Below, in pieces: positions 1 to 7,729 of a stretch of DNA of 18,699 bases. The notes under the pieces are model-generated. The model saw nothing but the letters and a program-made list of their open reading frames with translations, made no database searches and had not been told where the DNA came from. How positions within the stretch are numbered: the first letter of the stretch is position 1; each line of letters starts with the position of its first letter. This DNA comes from CAYQTO01 sp964420455 (lineage in GTDB: Bacteria > Sumerlaeota > Sumerlaeia > SLMS01): positions 1 to 18,699 of the forward strand of contig CAYQTO010000064.1 in the NCBI GenBank assembly GCA_964420455.1, read 5' to 3'. Position numbers and translations under genes: made by a program.

Positions 1-2
1 GG

Positions 3-356
3 GCGCAGGCGGAGGCCATTCTTGGCCCGGTGGAGTCGAGTGACTTCCGCGTCAAGGTGGAGGAGCCTTACTCCCGCGCCCTGGTCATGGAAGTTCCGCA
101 AGAGATCGCCGGGCTCCACCAGTCGGTGATCGAGGCCTTCGCCCTTGGCCGCCTCTCCGCCCAGGGCTTTGAAAAGCTGATCATCCTCGACCGGCTTTCC
201 ATGGGCCAGGCTGTCAACCTCATCGACGACGCCTACGCCAACATCAACAACTCCAACCGCCTCGTGAACCAGATTGAGACCCAGCTGCTTTCCAGCGAGT
301 TCCAGCACCGCATGCTCGGAAACGCCACGGGCTCTCTCGTGACGACGTTCAACTGA
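3..356 (+). CDS. C-terminal part of an unrecognised protein (5' end outside window)
   Basis: The reading frame is open from base 3 and stops with TGA at 354-356, so the window holds only the last 117 or so residues. A GTG at 30 could serve as a start, but the frame continues upstream without a stop, so a truncated record is more likely. The visible part is mixed polar/hydrophobic, has no obvious membrane segment, and looks largely helical in its second half (around RLSAQGFEKLI and NLIDDAYANINNSNRLVNQI). I recognise no family or catalytic motif. It is followed on the same strand by a tiny membrane protein and a helical protein with short gaps, so the three probably form one transcription unit. 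The function is unknown. Confidence 0.7.
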   Translation, partial: AQAEAILGPVESSDFRVKVEEPYSRALVMEVPQEIAGLHQSVIEAFALGRLSAQGFEKLIILDRLSMGQAVNLIDDAYANINNSNRLVNQIETQLLSSEFQHRMLGNATGSLVTTFN

Positions 357-427
357 TGACGCTTCCCCTCACCGCGCTGTTGCTGCGCAAACCCTCCCTC
401 GCGAACCCCGTGAACCGGCGCTGACCC

Positions 428-568
428 ATGGCCTTTCTCGATCCCATCACCGGCTTTTTCCGCGACGTCAACTATGTCTACGCGGTCGAGATCATCATCA
501 TTCTGGGTGTCCTGGTCTTCACGGGGTTCGTCCTGCACCAGCTCGGCGTCTTCCAGAAGAGCCGCTAA
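428..568 (+). CDS. Small single-helix membrane protein (46 aa)
   Basis: ATG at 428 opens a 46-codon frame ending in TAA at 566-568. The peptide has a polar N-terminus (MAFLDPITGFFRDVNY), one strongly hydrophobic segment at about residues 17-39 (VYAVEIIIILGVLVFTGFVL) and a short basic tail ending FQKSR. This pattern is that of a small bitopic membrane protein with the basic end probably cytoplasmic. It lies 71 bases after the upstream gene and 24 bases before the next one, all on one strand, which supports a real co-transcribed gene. It has no recognised family. Such short proteins often act as membrane anchors or modulators of larger partners; that role is inference only. Confidence 0.6.
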   Translation: MAFLDPITGFFRDVNYVYAVEIIIILGVLVFTGFVLHQLGVFQKSR

Positions 569-592
569 CCTTCCCTACTGTCCCCGACCTCC

Positions 593-1033
593 ATGGCCAG
601 CACCGCCCAACACCTGAAACTCGAAAACCGCATTCTGGTCTGCCGCGAATACGCCGGCCTCTGGCAGACCTATTTCCAGTTCCTTTCGATGGAAGACATC
701 GAGGAGCGACAGATCACGCGCGAAATGGAGCAGGAGTTCCAGGGGGTCATGAACGTCCTCGCGCTGAACCACTACAAGTTCTCGGAACTCTGCGGCGAGT
801 ACACGAAGGAATCGGAATCGATCGTCAAGATCATGTCGGAGACGCCGACCCTCGAGGCCGTGAAGGCCATGCAGGAGTCGACCCGCGGCAAGATCCTGCT
901 CGAATGGCACGTGGCCTTCATCGACATGAACAAGGCGGTTGGGAAGATGGTGGCGGCGTTGCCGCCGAAGCGGCTGGCGGCATTCCAGGCCACCGAGGGC
1001 GACCCGCAGGCGCCTCCCGTTCCCCAAAGCTGA
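593..1033 (+). CDS. Unrecognised helical cytosolic protein (146 aa)
   Basis: ATG at 593, stop TGA at 1031-1033. There is no signal peptide or membrane segment. The sequence is rich in Glu, Lys, Met and Leu, with long stretches that look amphipathic and helical (for example MEDIEERQITREMEQEFQGV and KYSE-type segments further on), and a proline-rich tail ending APPVPQS. I cannot place it in a family; its size and helical character would fit a chaperone-like or adaptor protein, but nothing in the sequence proves that. It is the last gene of the short plus-strand run at the left edge and is followed 94 bases later by rnpB. No clear Shine-Dalgarno sequence precedes the ATG, which may reflect coupling to the small membrane protein upstream. 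Confidence 0.65.
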   Translation: MASTAQHLKLENRILVCREYAGLWQTYFQFLSMEDIEERQITREMEQEFQGVMNVLALNHYKFSELCGEYTKESESIVKIMSETPTLEAVKAMQESTRGKILLEWHVAFIDMNKAVGKMVAALPPKRLAAFQATEGDPQAPPVPQS

Positions 1034-1127
1034 ACACAGTGCCCGCTGTGCGACGGCGGGGCCGCTTTGGGCCGGCCCCCGAAAGTCCCTTGCATGGGCG
1101 GGTACCGGCCAAGCACCGTCATTGATT

Positions 1128-1518
1128 CCCGGAGAAGGCCGGACGGCCGCCGGCCACCCTTCGTGGGTGGCGGGAGGAAAGTCCGGACATCACAGGGCAG
1201 GGTGCCGGTTAATGGCCGGGCGGGGCAACCCGACGGAAAGTGGAACAGAAAACACACCGCCGATGGCCGCAAGGCACAGGCAAGGGTGAAATGGTGCGGT
1301 AAGAGCGCACCGGCGTCCCGGCAACGGGGCGGCCTGCAAAACCCCACCCGATGCAATGCCAAATAGGCGGGGAGGACTGGCCCGGTCCGACCGCCCCGAT
1401 CCCCGGATCGGGGTACCCGCGGGTAGGCAGCTCGAGCGGCGGCGCAAGCCTCCGCCTAGCGGAATGGCCGTCTCCCCCTCACGGGGGCACAGAATCCGGC
1501 TTACAGGCCTTCTCCGGG
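1128..1518 (+). ncRNA. rnpB: RNase P RNA, bacterial A type
   Basis: This is the catalytic RNA of ribonuclease P, which removes 5' leaders from tRNA precursors. All the conserved blocks are visible in order: GAGGAAAGTCCGGACA near 1180, then ACAGAAAACACACCGCC, GGCAAGGGTGAAATGGTGCG and GTAAGAGCGCACCG, the ATGCAATGCCAAATAGG block near 1350, and AGAATCCGGCTTACAG near 1492. The ends are fixed by the P1 helix: GGAGAAGGCC at 1131-1140 pairs perfectly with GGCCTTCTCC at 1506-1515, and the pairing can extend by CCC/GGG to 1128 and 1518. The length of about 390 nt and the helical order fit the ancestral A type. I saw no clear promoter or U-rich terminator. The gene lies only 100 bases before dacB. Open frames crossing it are artefacts. 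Confidence 0.96.
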
Positions 1519-1618
1519 GCTTTCCAATCCTCCCCAACCGCAAAAGGCGTTGCCCCAACCGGTCTTTTCTTCGCCGGTGGCGGTTTCACGTCCACCAGAC
1601 TCCGGGGGAATCCACGCC

Positions 1619-3124
1619 ATGACCAACCATCTCCGTTCGATCCTGTTGGGGGCCCTTGCGGCGGCGCTCCCCCACGCCGCCATGGCCCAGACCACCGCCC
1701 CAGCCCCCACCGATGCCGACCGCGAATCGCTTGTTTCCGCCATCCGCGAGAAGCTCGACGACCCCCGCTTCTTCAACGCCCACTGGGGCATCCGGATTGT
1801 CTCCCTCCAAAACGGAGCGGTCTGGTTCGAGCAAAACGCCGAGAGGCTCTTCATCCCCGCCTCCAACCAGAAGATCCCCACCACGGCGGCTGCCCTCCTC
1901 ACGCTCGGTCCCGACTGGCGCTATCCCACCGTGGTTGCCACCGACGGCGAACTCCGCGGCGATACCCTCGACGGCAACCTCATCGTCTTCGGCTATGGCG
2001 ACCCCACCATCTACGAGCGCTTCTATGACGATTCCAAGGACCTCTTCCGCCAGTGGGCCACCGTCCTGCGCACTCGCGGCATTACCACCATCACCGGTGA
2101 CATCGTGGGCGACGACAATGCCTGGGACGACGAGCATACCGGCAATGGCTGGCCCTACGACGAACTGACCCCTTGGTACTACGCCGAGTACGGCGCCCTC
2201 ACCTTCAACGAGAACTACGTCGACATCGACTTCGTCGCTCCCGACACGCCAGATGGCGATGTCACCCTCGTCCCCAACGTCGAAAGCTCCTACTACACAC
2301 TTATCAACAACGTCGAGGCGGTGGCGGAAGGATCCAACTCGATCAGCATGTATCGCCCCATCGGCTCCAACGAAATTCGCCTGTCCGGAACCGTTGTCGC
2401 TGGCAGCGATCCCTTCGAGCGGACCCCAACCATCACCAACCCCACCCAATGGTATGTCCACGTCCTCACCGAGGTGCTGGAGGAGGAAGGCATCTCCGTC
2501 GAGGGCGGGCCGGTGGACTGCGACGACATCGAGGGGTGGGAGAAAACTCCGGACGACGTGACGGTCCTGATCGAGCACGAATCGGCGCCGCTTTCTGAAA
2601 TCCTCCAGGGCCTCATGAAGCGCAGCCAGAACATGTATGCGGAAAACATGGTGCACACGCTGGGGTGGCACCGCGACGGGCGGGGGACCTTCCGCGGGGG
2701 CCGCGCCCAGGTCCAGATGGCCCTCGAGGAGATCGGCATCGACCCGGACCACTACAACTTCTCCGACGGGTCCGGCCTTTCGCGCTACAACTACATCAGC
2801 CCCCTGATCATCACCACGATCTACGAGGAATTGTGGAAGCGCGAGGACACACGGGAATTCTGGTGGGAGATGCAGGCCATCGCCGGCGAGGACGGGACGC
2901 TGCGGCGCCGGATGGATGGCACGGCGGCGGAGGGCAAGGTCCGCGGCAAGACCGGTCTCGTCTATGCCGTGCGCACCCTTTCCGGCTACGCCGAGACGGG
3001 TGCCGGGGAACTCCTCGCCTTCAGCTTCATGTGCAACGCCCACCAACGCAGCTCGTCCGAGGTCGACGGCATTTACGACGATATCCTGGTGATGCTTGCC
3101 GAGCACGGCGCCGATTCCGAATAG
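1619..3124 (+). CDS. dacB: D-alanyl-D-alanine carboxypeptidase/endopeptidase, PBP4 type (peptidase S13)
   Basis: Penicillin-binding protein 4 family; acts in the periplasm on peptidoglycan stem peptides, removing the terminal D-Ala and cutting cross-links. The 501-residue protein starts with a signal peptide cut after about residue 24 (ALPHAAMAQ). The three active-site motifs are present: SxxK as SNQK at 82-85 (nucleophile Ser82), SxN as SQN at 336-338, and KTG at 444-446, plus the family block DGSGLSRYN at 383-391. The large insert between the first two motifs is typical of S13. I chose ATG 1619 because it gives a clean signal peptide and follows GGGGGA about 11 bases upstream; an in-frame extension to 1550 would run into the region just after rnpB. 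The gene stands alone between rnpB and the redoxin gene. Confidence 0.93.
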   Translation: MTNHLRSILLGALAAALPHAAMAQTTAPAPTDADRESLVSAIREKLDDPRFFNAHWGIRIVSLQNGAVWFEQNAERLFIPASNQKIPTTAAALLTLGPDWRYPTVVATDGELRGDTLDGNLIVFGYGDPTIYERFYDDSKDLFRQWATVLRTRGITTITGDIVGDDNAWDDEHTGNGWPYDELTPWYYAEYGALTFNENYVDIDFVAPDTPDGDVTLVPNVESSYYTLINNVEAVAEGSNSISMYRPIGSNEIRLSGTVVAGSDPFERTPTITNPTQWYVHVLTEVLEEEGISVEGGPVDCDDIEGWEKTPDDVTVLIEHESAPLSEILQGLMKRSQNMYAENMVHTLGWHRDGRGTFRGGRAQVQMALEEIGIDPDHYNFSDGSGLSRYNYISPLIITTIYEELWKREDTREFWWEMQAIAGEDGTLRRRMDGTAAEGKVRGKTGLVYAVRTLSGYAETGAGELLAFSFMCNAHQRSSSEVDGIYDDILVMLAEHGADSE

Positions 3125-3192
3125 GATCCCTCGCCGTCCGGCACGAAGGATGTATCCCCCATAGCAGAACCAAAGGGAGTTAGGCAGAAAAA

Positions 3193-3888
3193 ATGAGGTC
3201 ACAAGAACGCGCTTCGTCGAACACGGGACTTCTCGTCGGGGGGGGACTCTTCCTCCTCATTGTCGTCGTGGGCAGCGTGCTGGTTTTCCAGCGCGTGCGC
3301 ACGGTGGCCGAGGAGCAAATCGCCGAGGCGCAAGCTCTCGAGGAGGCAAAGGCCCGGATCGAAGCGGGCAATCTCTTCATCGGCGACGAATTTCCCGATA
3401 TCGAGTTCGAGACCCGCGAGGGCGAGGTCCGCCGAATCGGAGAATTCCTCGGCAAGGACCAGTACGTCGTTGTCAACTTCCACCACCCTGATTGCCCCTG
3501 TGCGGCGAACTGCGGGCGGCTGATTGCCGGAATGACGGGCGAGAACGGCTACGACGACGTCCAGGTGGTGGGGCTGCTTGCCTCCGGCTACGATGACCCA
3601 CGGGTCTGGAACGATCTCGAGGCTCAGCGACAGGAAGGCATCGTCACGTTTCCCGTCTTTGTGGACCGCGGCCAGAAAGTCATGAAGCAAGTCGGAGCGA
3701 AGCGCACCCCGGAGATCTGGGTGTTGGACAAGGACGGCCGGGTGGCCTACCATGGCGCCCCGGAAAGCACCCTCTTTCCCGGGTCCGTGGACCACCGTTA
3801 CCTGCTCCGAGAGGCAATCGACGCCCTCCGTGCCGGGACAGCCCCCGAAATCCAAAGCACCCCGTCCATCGGTTGCCTGATCGAGTAA
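3193..3888 (+). CDS. Membrane-anchored thioredoxin-fold protein (AhpC/TSA redoxin type)
   Basis: This 231-residue protein has an N-terminal membrane anchor at about 11-32, a charged linker helix (33-60) and a redoxin domain facing the periplasm. Thioredoxin-fold marks are the strand YVVVNFHHPDCPCAANC (91-107), with cysteines at 101, 103 and 107 where the CxxC motif would sit, and the cis-proline region TPEIWVLD at 172-179. A further cysteine lies in the C-terminal motif TPSIGCLIE (Cys228), resembling the SIGC tail of the PRX_like1 redoxins. A CxC first site rather than CxxC suggests a divergent thiol oxidoreductase or peroxiredoxin-like role rather than classical thioredoxin; the substrate is unknown. 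ATG 3193 follows AGGGAG at about 14 bases. The next gene begins about 50 bases later on the same strand. Confidence 0.85.
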   Translation: MRSQERASSNTGLLVGGGLFLLIVVVGSVLVFQRVRTVAEEQIAEAQALEEAKARIEAGNLFIGDEFPDIEFETREGEVRRIGEFLGKDQYVVVNFHHPDCPCAANCGRLIAGMTGENGYDDVQVVGLLASGYDDPRVWNDLEAQRQEGIVTFPVFVDRGQKVMKQVGAKRTPEIWVLDKDGRVAYHGAPESTLFPGSVDHRYLLREAIDALRAGTAPEIQSTPSIGCLIE

Positions 3889-3938
3889 CCCGGTCGCCGG
3901 CGGCTGGCGGGCCCGCGATGTGCTCCACATTCGCCGCC

Positions 3939-4463
3939 ATGGAATTCCTGACCGAACACAACACGTCCGCCCGTCGACTCGTCGTGGGGGCAACGCCCCT
4001 TGTGTACCTCCACCAGGCTGGTGTCCTCGACCTTCTGCCGCAGTACTACACTCTCGGCATTCATACAGTGCCCGAGACCGGCGACGACCTTCGATCGCGG
4101 CGAGAGGCGGGCCTGTACACGCCCATGGAGGCCGACCTCCCATGGATCGAAACCGCCCACCCGGGCGGGCGGGCTGGCGATGAACCCCCCGTCTCCGATC
4201 GATTGAGCGCCGCGGACCTTTCCCTGCTCCGGCTCGGACGGAGCCTGGGCGATGGCCTGTTGCTCGTCGAACCCCGCCATGTCCGAAAAGTCGCCGATGC
4301 CTGGAACCTTCCCAGCACCGGCACCATCGGCTTTCTCCTCCAGGCCAAGCGCCTCGGCCTTATCCCCTCGCTGGCGCCGTTGCTGCCGCTCCTGAGCGAG
4401 GCGGGTCTGACCCTCACGCCCAAGGCCCGGCTCGCCGCGCTGCTCCTCGCCGGCGAGAGCTGA
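3939..4463 (+). CDS. DUF3368 (PIN-like) protein with degenerate active site
   Basis: The 174-residue product matches the DUF3368 pattern, a PIN-like domain often found as a toxin RNase: LVVGATPLVYLHQAGVLDLL at 14-33, and the C-terminal signature VADAWNLPSTGTIGFLLQAK at 118-137 followed by RLGLIPS. However, the acidic residues expected in a PIN active site look lost. The first Asp (family V-S-D-x-[TS]-P-L) is Gly17, the central G-E-A-E block reads SAADLS (90-95), and the usual LLLDDR reads LLLVEPR (107-113). It is therefore probably not a nuclease. No antitoxin gene adjoins it; its neighbours are a redoxin and a secreted protein. An in-frame ATG at 3918 is an alternative start; neither start has a strong ribosome binding site. 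Confidence 0.75.
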   Translation: MEFLTEHNTSARRLVVGATPLVYLHQAGVLDLLPQYYTLGIHTVPETGDDLRSRREAGLYTPMEADLPWIETAHPGGRAGDEPPVSDRLSAADLSLLRLGRSLGDGLLLVEPRHVRKVADAWNLPSTGTIGFLLQAKRLGLIPSLAPLLPLLSEAGLTLTPKARLAALLLAGES

Positions 4464-4640
4464 CCCCTCCGCCCCGCCCAGCGCCCTGATACAGTCGTCC
4501 CGACGTCGACAGCGTCGCTCTCGCGGCTCTGCAAACGTCTGATCTCCCTGATCTTTCGGCGAGAAACTTCGCGGAGTGGTGGTGGGGCACCAATGCCCAC
4601 CAACCCGTGACAATTCGGCGGCGATGTTCGCAAACTTGCC

Positions 4641-4669
4641 TTGACGAATCCCGTTTCCAACCCTTTCGT
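4641..4669 (+). promoter_or_regulatory. Possible sigma-70-type promoter of the secreted FlgD-Ig protein
   Basis: TTGACG (4641-4646), a five-of-six match to the -35 box, is followed after 17 bases by TTTCGT (4664-4669), a weak -10 that lacks the conserved A at position 2. It lies in a 252-base intergenic region (4464-4715), and transcription from it would give a leader of about 40 bases carrying the GGAGG site at about 4700. The -35 is good and the -10 poor, so this is only a candidate. Confidence 0.25.
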
Positions 4670-4715
4670 CAGGTTACCCTCAACACCCATCCCTCGCCCG
4701 GAGGACATCCCACCC

Positions 4716-6254
4716 ATGAAGTGCGGCAAGTATTTCGTCTTCGCCAGCGCCCTCGCGGCTGCTTCGGCGATGCAAACCAACGTCGAGGCGGTTCCCTACG
4801 CCTCGCTCATCGACGTCTCGAGCCAGAACATCCAGGTCGGCGGCTCGCTCACCATCACCTACGTGCTGAACGAGGCGGCCTCGGTCGTCACGATCAACAT
4901 CCTCGACAACAGCGACGCGACGGTTGCGACCTTCGCCGGCACACCGAACCAAGGTGCGAACTCGGTCGTGTGGGACGGAACGGTCGACAATTCCGGCGGC
5001 GCGGACGTCGCCGAAGGAACCGGCTTCAAGGTCCAGATCGTTGTCGACGGCAGCATCCAGAACAGCTGGACCAACTTCGCCGCCAACCAGTCGGGCAACC
5101 AGCCCTTCCTCCCGGCGATCCCCGCCCCCTTCGTCGCGGACATGCCGAACGACAGCTTCCCCAAGGACGTCGTTGTCCAGACGGACCCGACCAGCGACTA
5201 CTTCGGCACCGTGCTCGTCTCCTGCGGTTATGGCAACACGGCCGCCGGCTCCTTCATCGGCAACGGCTGGTTCCCCCTGAACACGGCCCTTCAGCCCATC
5301 GTTCAGGACACCGACGGCGTGGGCCGCGTTATCCGCCATCCCAGCGACGCCGCCGGCACCCCCGGCACCTACGACACTTGGGGCGGCGCCTGGGACCCGA
5401 CCGATCCCGAGCTGTTCTGGTCCGTCGGTCAGCAGGGCGAGCAGGAACTCCTCCGTGCCGACAACACCAACGGCGCTGGCACTGCCGGCCTCGCGGTTAA
5501 TGCCATCGATGCGGACCCCACCGACGTCCTCGGCGCGGCCTATTATCCCCGCAATGTCGCCATCTACGACGACGCGGGCACCAAGTACGCCCTCCTCACC
5601 GCAAGCAACAGCTCGCTCGGACTCGTGGAACTCGACGCCAACAACAACGCGGTGGCCGTTACCGAAATCCTCGATATCCCCGATGCCGACCGCTATTCCA
5701 AGACGGTGCGGTTCGACTCCGATGGCAACATCTACTGGGGTAGCCGGCGCCAGACCGGCACAACCGGCGCCCGCCTGTACCGCTGGACTGCAGCGACCTT
5801 CGCCAACGTCCTCGCCGATCCCGTCAACAACAAGCTCACCGAGGCCGGTGCCGACTGGCTCCTTAACTTCGAAGCGGCCGGTGTCGCCGGCGAGGACGTG
5901 CTCATCGGGCTGACCTTTGGCCCGGGGGGCGAAGTCTACGTCATGGAGTCCGACAGCGGCATCTACGAGGTCGGCAACATCAGCGATACGTCGCTCACCG
6001 GTGAAGTGCCGACCGCTGTCGGCTCGCTGATCATCGATTTCGCCGTTCTTGCGGGTGGGCTCAATACCCTCGACTACGCTGCCAACATCGCCGCCGACGC
6101 CTTCGGCAACCTCTACATGGTTGATGGCGGATCCGAGGCGGCCTATGCCTTCTCGCCGCCGACCGCCACGCCGCCCTCCACCACGACCGAGTCCAACGCG
6201 ACCTTCGGAATCGTGCTGGAACTTGGCGCCGAAAACTGGAGCATTTACCGGTAA
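4716..6254 (+). CDS. Secreted protein: FlgD-type Ig domain plus repeat-rich (propeller-like) region
   Basis: The 512-residue protein has an N-terminal hydrophobic signal (1-25, ending NVEA before VPYAS), so it is exported. Residues 38-112 resemble the FlgD Ig-like domain, with strand pairs and the hallmark VVWDGTVDNSG (84-94). The remaining 400 residues are low in charge, rich in Gly, Asp, Asn and Thr, and contain repeated short strands such as SDGNIYWGSR, GGEVYVMESDSGIYEV and AFGNLYMVDGG, of the kind seen in NHL- or SMP-30-like beta-propellers. No catalytic motif is evident and there is no sorting tail; it ends WSIYR. ATG 4716 follows GGAGG at a spacing of 10, and the gene ends just before a strong terminator, so it is probably monocistronic and possibly abundant. 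A surface or extracellular structural/binding role is inference. Confidence 0.75.
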   Translation: MKCGKYFVFASALAAASAMQTNVEAVPYASLIDVSSQNIQVGGSLTITYVLNEAASVVTINILDNSDATVATFAGTPNQGANSVVWDGTVDNSGGADVAEGTGFKVQIVVDGSIQNSWTNFAANQSGNQPFLPAIPAPFVADMPNDSFPKDVVVQTDPTSDYFGTVLVSCGYGNTAAGSFIGNGWFPLNTALQPIVQDTDGVGRVIRHPSDAAGTPGTYDTWGGAWDPTDPELFWSVGQQGEQELLRADNTNGAGTAGLAVNAIDADPTDVLGAAYYPRNVAIYDDAGTKYALLTASNSSLGLVELDANNNAVAVTEILDIPDADRYSKTVRFDSDGNIYWGSRRQTGTTGARLYRWTAATFANVLADPVNNKLTEAGADWLLNFEAAGVAGEDVLIGLTFGPGGEVYVMESDSGIYEVGNISDTSLTGEVPTAVGSLIIDFAVLAGGLNTLDYAANIAADAFGNLYMVDGGSEAAYAFSPPTATPPSTTTESNATFGIVLELGAENWSIYR

Positions 6255-6289
6255 GCCTCCGGTCGTCTCCTTCCCACCTCGCTGTTCCC

Positions 6290-6325
6290 GGAAATCTCTG
6301 GCCCCGCGCCAGAGATTTCCTTTTT
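6290..6325 (+). terminator. Rho-independent terminator after the secreted-protein gene
   Basis: A perfect 12-bp inverted repeat, GGAAATCTCTGG (6290-6301) and CCAGAGATTTCC (6309-6320), with a 7-base loop, is followed at once by TTTTTCTT. It starts 36 bases after the stop codon of the secreted protein and separates that gene from the TIGR03032 gene. It is the only clear intrinsic terminator in the window. Confidence 0.93.
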
Positions 6326-6362
6326 CTTACCTCCGCATTATCCGATCCCGTGGAGATTCCGT

Positions 6363-7550
6363 GTGGCCAGCCGTTCGAAGAAGAAGAAGGCAGCCCGCAA
6401 GCCGGCGAAGGCCCCCGGCAAATCCGGGGCAAAGACGCCCGCTGCTCCCGCGGCCGAAGCGCCTGCCTTTGTGGCGCCACCCGGCCAACTCGCCGCCAAC
6501 CGCTTCTCCCTCGTCCCCACGGCGGGCGTCGCCCCCTGGCTGACCGCCCTCGATGCGACCCTCGCCTTTACCACCTATCAGTCGGGCCAGCTCTTTCTCC
6601 TCGGCCGCACCCCCGACAACGCCCTCATCTATACGGTTCGTACGTTCCAACGGGCCATGGGGGTCTGCCTCGACCGGAACCAGCTCCACCTCGGCACCCA
6701 GAACATCATCTGGCATTTCCGCAACGTGCTCCCCCCGGGCCAGGTCTTCGATGGCTACGACGCGCTTTACCTTCCGCGGACGTCGCACATCACCGGAGCC
6801 CTCGACGTCCACGACATGGCGATCGAGGCCGACGGTCGCCTCGTCTTCATCAACACGATCTTCAGCGTCGTCGCCACGCCCTGTGATGGGTACTCCTTCC
6901 AGGTGGTCTGGAAACCCCCGTGGATTACGGAGCTGATGCCGGAGGACCGTTGTCACCTGAACGGCCTGGCGCTTCGCGACGGCCACGCGCGCTACGTCAC
7001 GGCGGTCTCGCGGACGGACACCCGGGAGGGATGGCGCGAGGTGCGCGTGGGCGGCGGCGTGCTCTACGACATCGCCGAGGACCGGCCGGTGGCCGAGAAC
7101 CTCACCATGCCCCACTCGCCCCGCTGGCATAACGGCGCGATCTACTTCATCAACTCGGGCACCGGATTCCTCTGCCGGTGTGATCCGGAAAGCGGTAACG
7201 TCACCGAGGTCTGCTTCTGCCCGGGCTTTACCCGCGGGCTCGCGATCCTCGGCAACCACGCGGTGGTGGGCACCTCGCACCAGCGCCTCAACCGCACCTT
7301 CTCGGACCTTCCCCTCGAGCAGAACCTCCGCCTGCGCGGCGTCACCCCCTTCTGCGCCCTGCACATCATCAACCTTTCCACCGGCCAGATCGAGGAGCAG
7401 ATCCGCCTCGAGGGCGAGATCAAGGAAATCTACGATATCGCCTTCCTTCCCGGCGTCCGGCGCCCCAACGCGATTGGCTTCCTCGGCGACGAGGTGAACT
7501 TCCTCGTCGACTACCCTCCGGAGCCGGCGCCGCTCAGACGGCCCTCCTGA
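6363..7550 (+). CDS. TIGR03032 family protein with Lys/Ala-rich N-terminal tail
   Basis: This 395-residue protein is recognised by several blocks of the TIGR03032 (DUF4915-like) family: TLAFTTYQSGQLFLLG, VLPPGQVFDGYDALYLPR, HITGALDVHDMAIEADGRLV, EDRCHLNGLALRDG followed by RYVTAVSRTD, MPHSPRWHNG, CPGFTRGLAILG and YDIAFLPGVRRPNAIGF. The family is thought to form a propeller-like fold; its biochemical role is not established, although members often occur near sugar or glycosyltransferase genes. Residues 1-40 are a Lys-, Ala- and Pro-rich tail (MASRSKKKKAARKP onward), unlike the family core, and could be a disordered or nucleic-acid-binding extension. There is no signal peptide. The start is GTG 6363, preceded by GTGGAG at 7 bases. 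The gene lies between a terminator upstream and an opposing tRNA downstream. Confidence 0.88.
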   Translation: MASRSKKKKAARKPAKAPGKSGAKTPAAPAAEAPAFVAPPGQLAANRFSLVPTAGVAPWLTALDATLAFTTYQSGQLFLLGRTPDNALIYTVRTFQRAMGVCLDRNQLHLGTQNIIWHFRNVLPPGQVFDGYDALYLPRTSHITGALDVHDMAIEADGRLVFINTIFSVVATPCDGYSFQVVWKPPWITELMPEDRCHLNGLALRDGHARYVTAVSRTDTREGWREVRVGGGVLYDIAEDRPVAENLTMPHSPRWHNGAIYFINSGTGFLCRCDPESGNVTEVCFCPGFTRGLAILGNHAVVGTSHQRLNRTFSDLPLEQNLRLRGVTPFCALHIINLSTGQIEEQIRLEGEIKEIYDIAFLPGVRRPNAIGFLGDEVNFLVDYPPEPAPLRRPS

Positions 7551-7574
7551 ACTTATCGTGATGCGGGAAAGTCC

Positions 7575-7651
<77 letters not shown>

Positions 7652-7729
7652 ACGACTGGAACGCTTCCTAGGCGCGCGGGGCGACGCTGCCAAGGCGAAA
7701 CGACCGGCCCCGGCCCCTGGGAGGTCTGT

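Noticed and set aside
356..424. 22-codon frame whose ATG overlaps the first gene's stop (ATGA)
   Set aside because: The overlap is suggestive of coupling, but the peptide is too short and featureless to support, and it does not resemble a known leader peptide.
1034..1127. Possible rnpB promoter (TTGCAT near 1090)
   Set aside because: No acceptable -10 box lies at the right spacing; rnpB must have a promoter, but I could not place it.
1351..2028. Long plus-strand open frame crossing the end of rnpB and the start of dacB
   Set aside because: It overlaps the conserved RNase P RNA and the dacB signal peptide in another frame, and its product is Arg/Pro/His-rich, as expected from GC-rich shadow frames.
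1586..3202. Minus-strand open frame of more than 500 codons opposite dacB
   Set aside because: dacB has all three active-site motifs and a signal peptide; the opposite frame has no recognisable domain and shadow-like Val/Gly/Asp composition.
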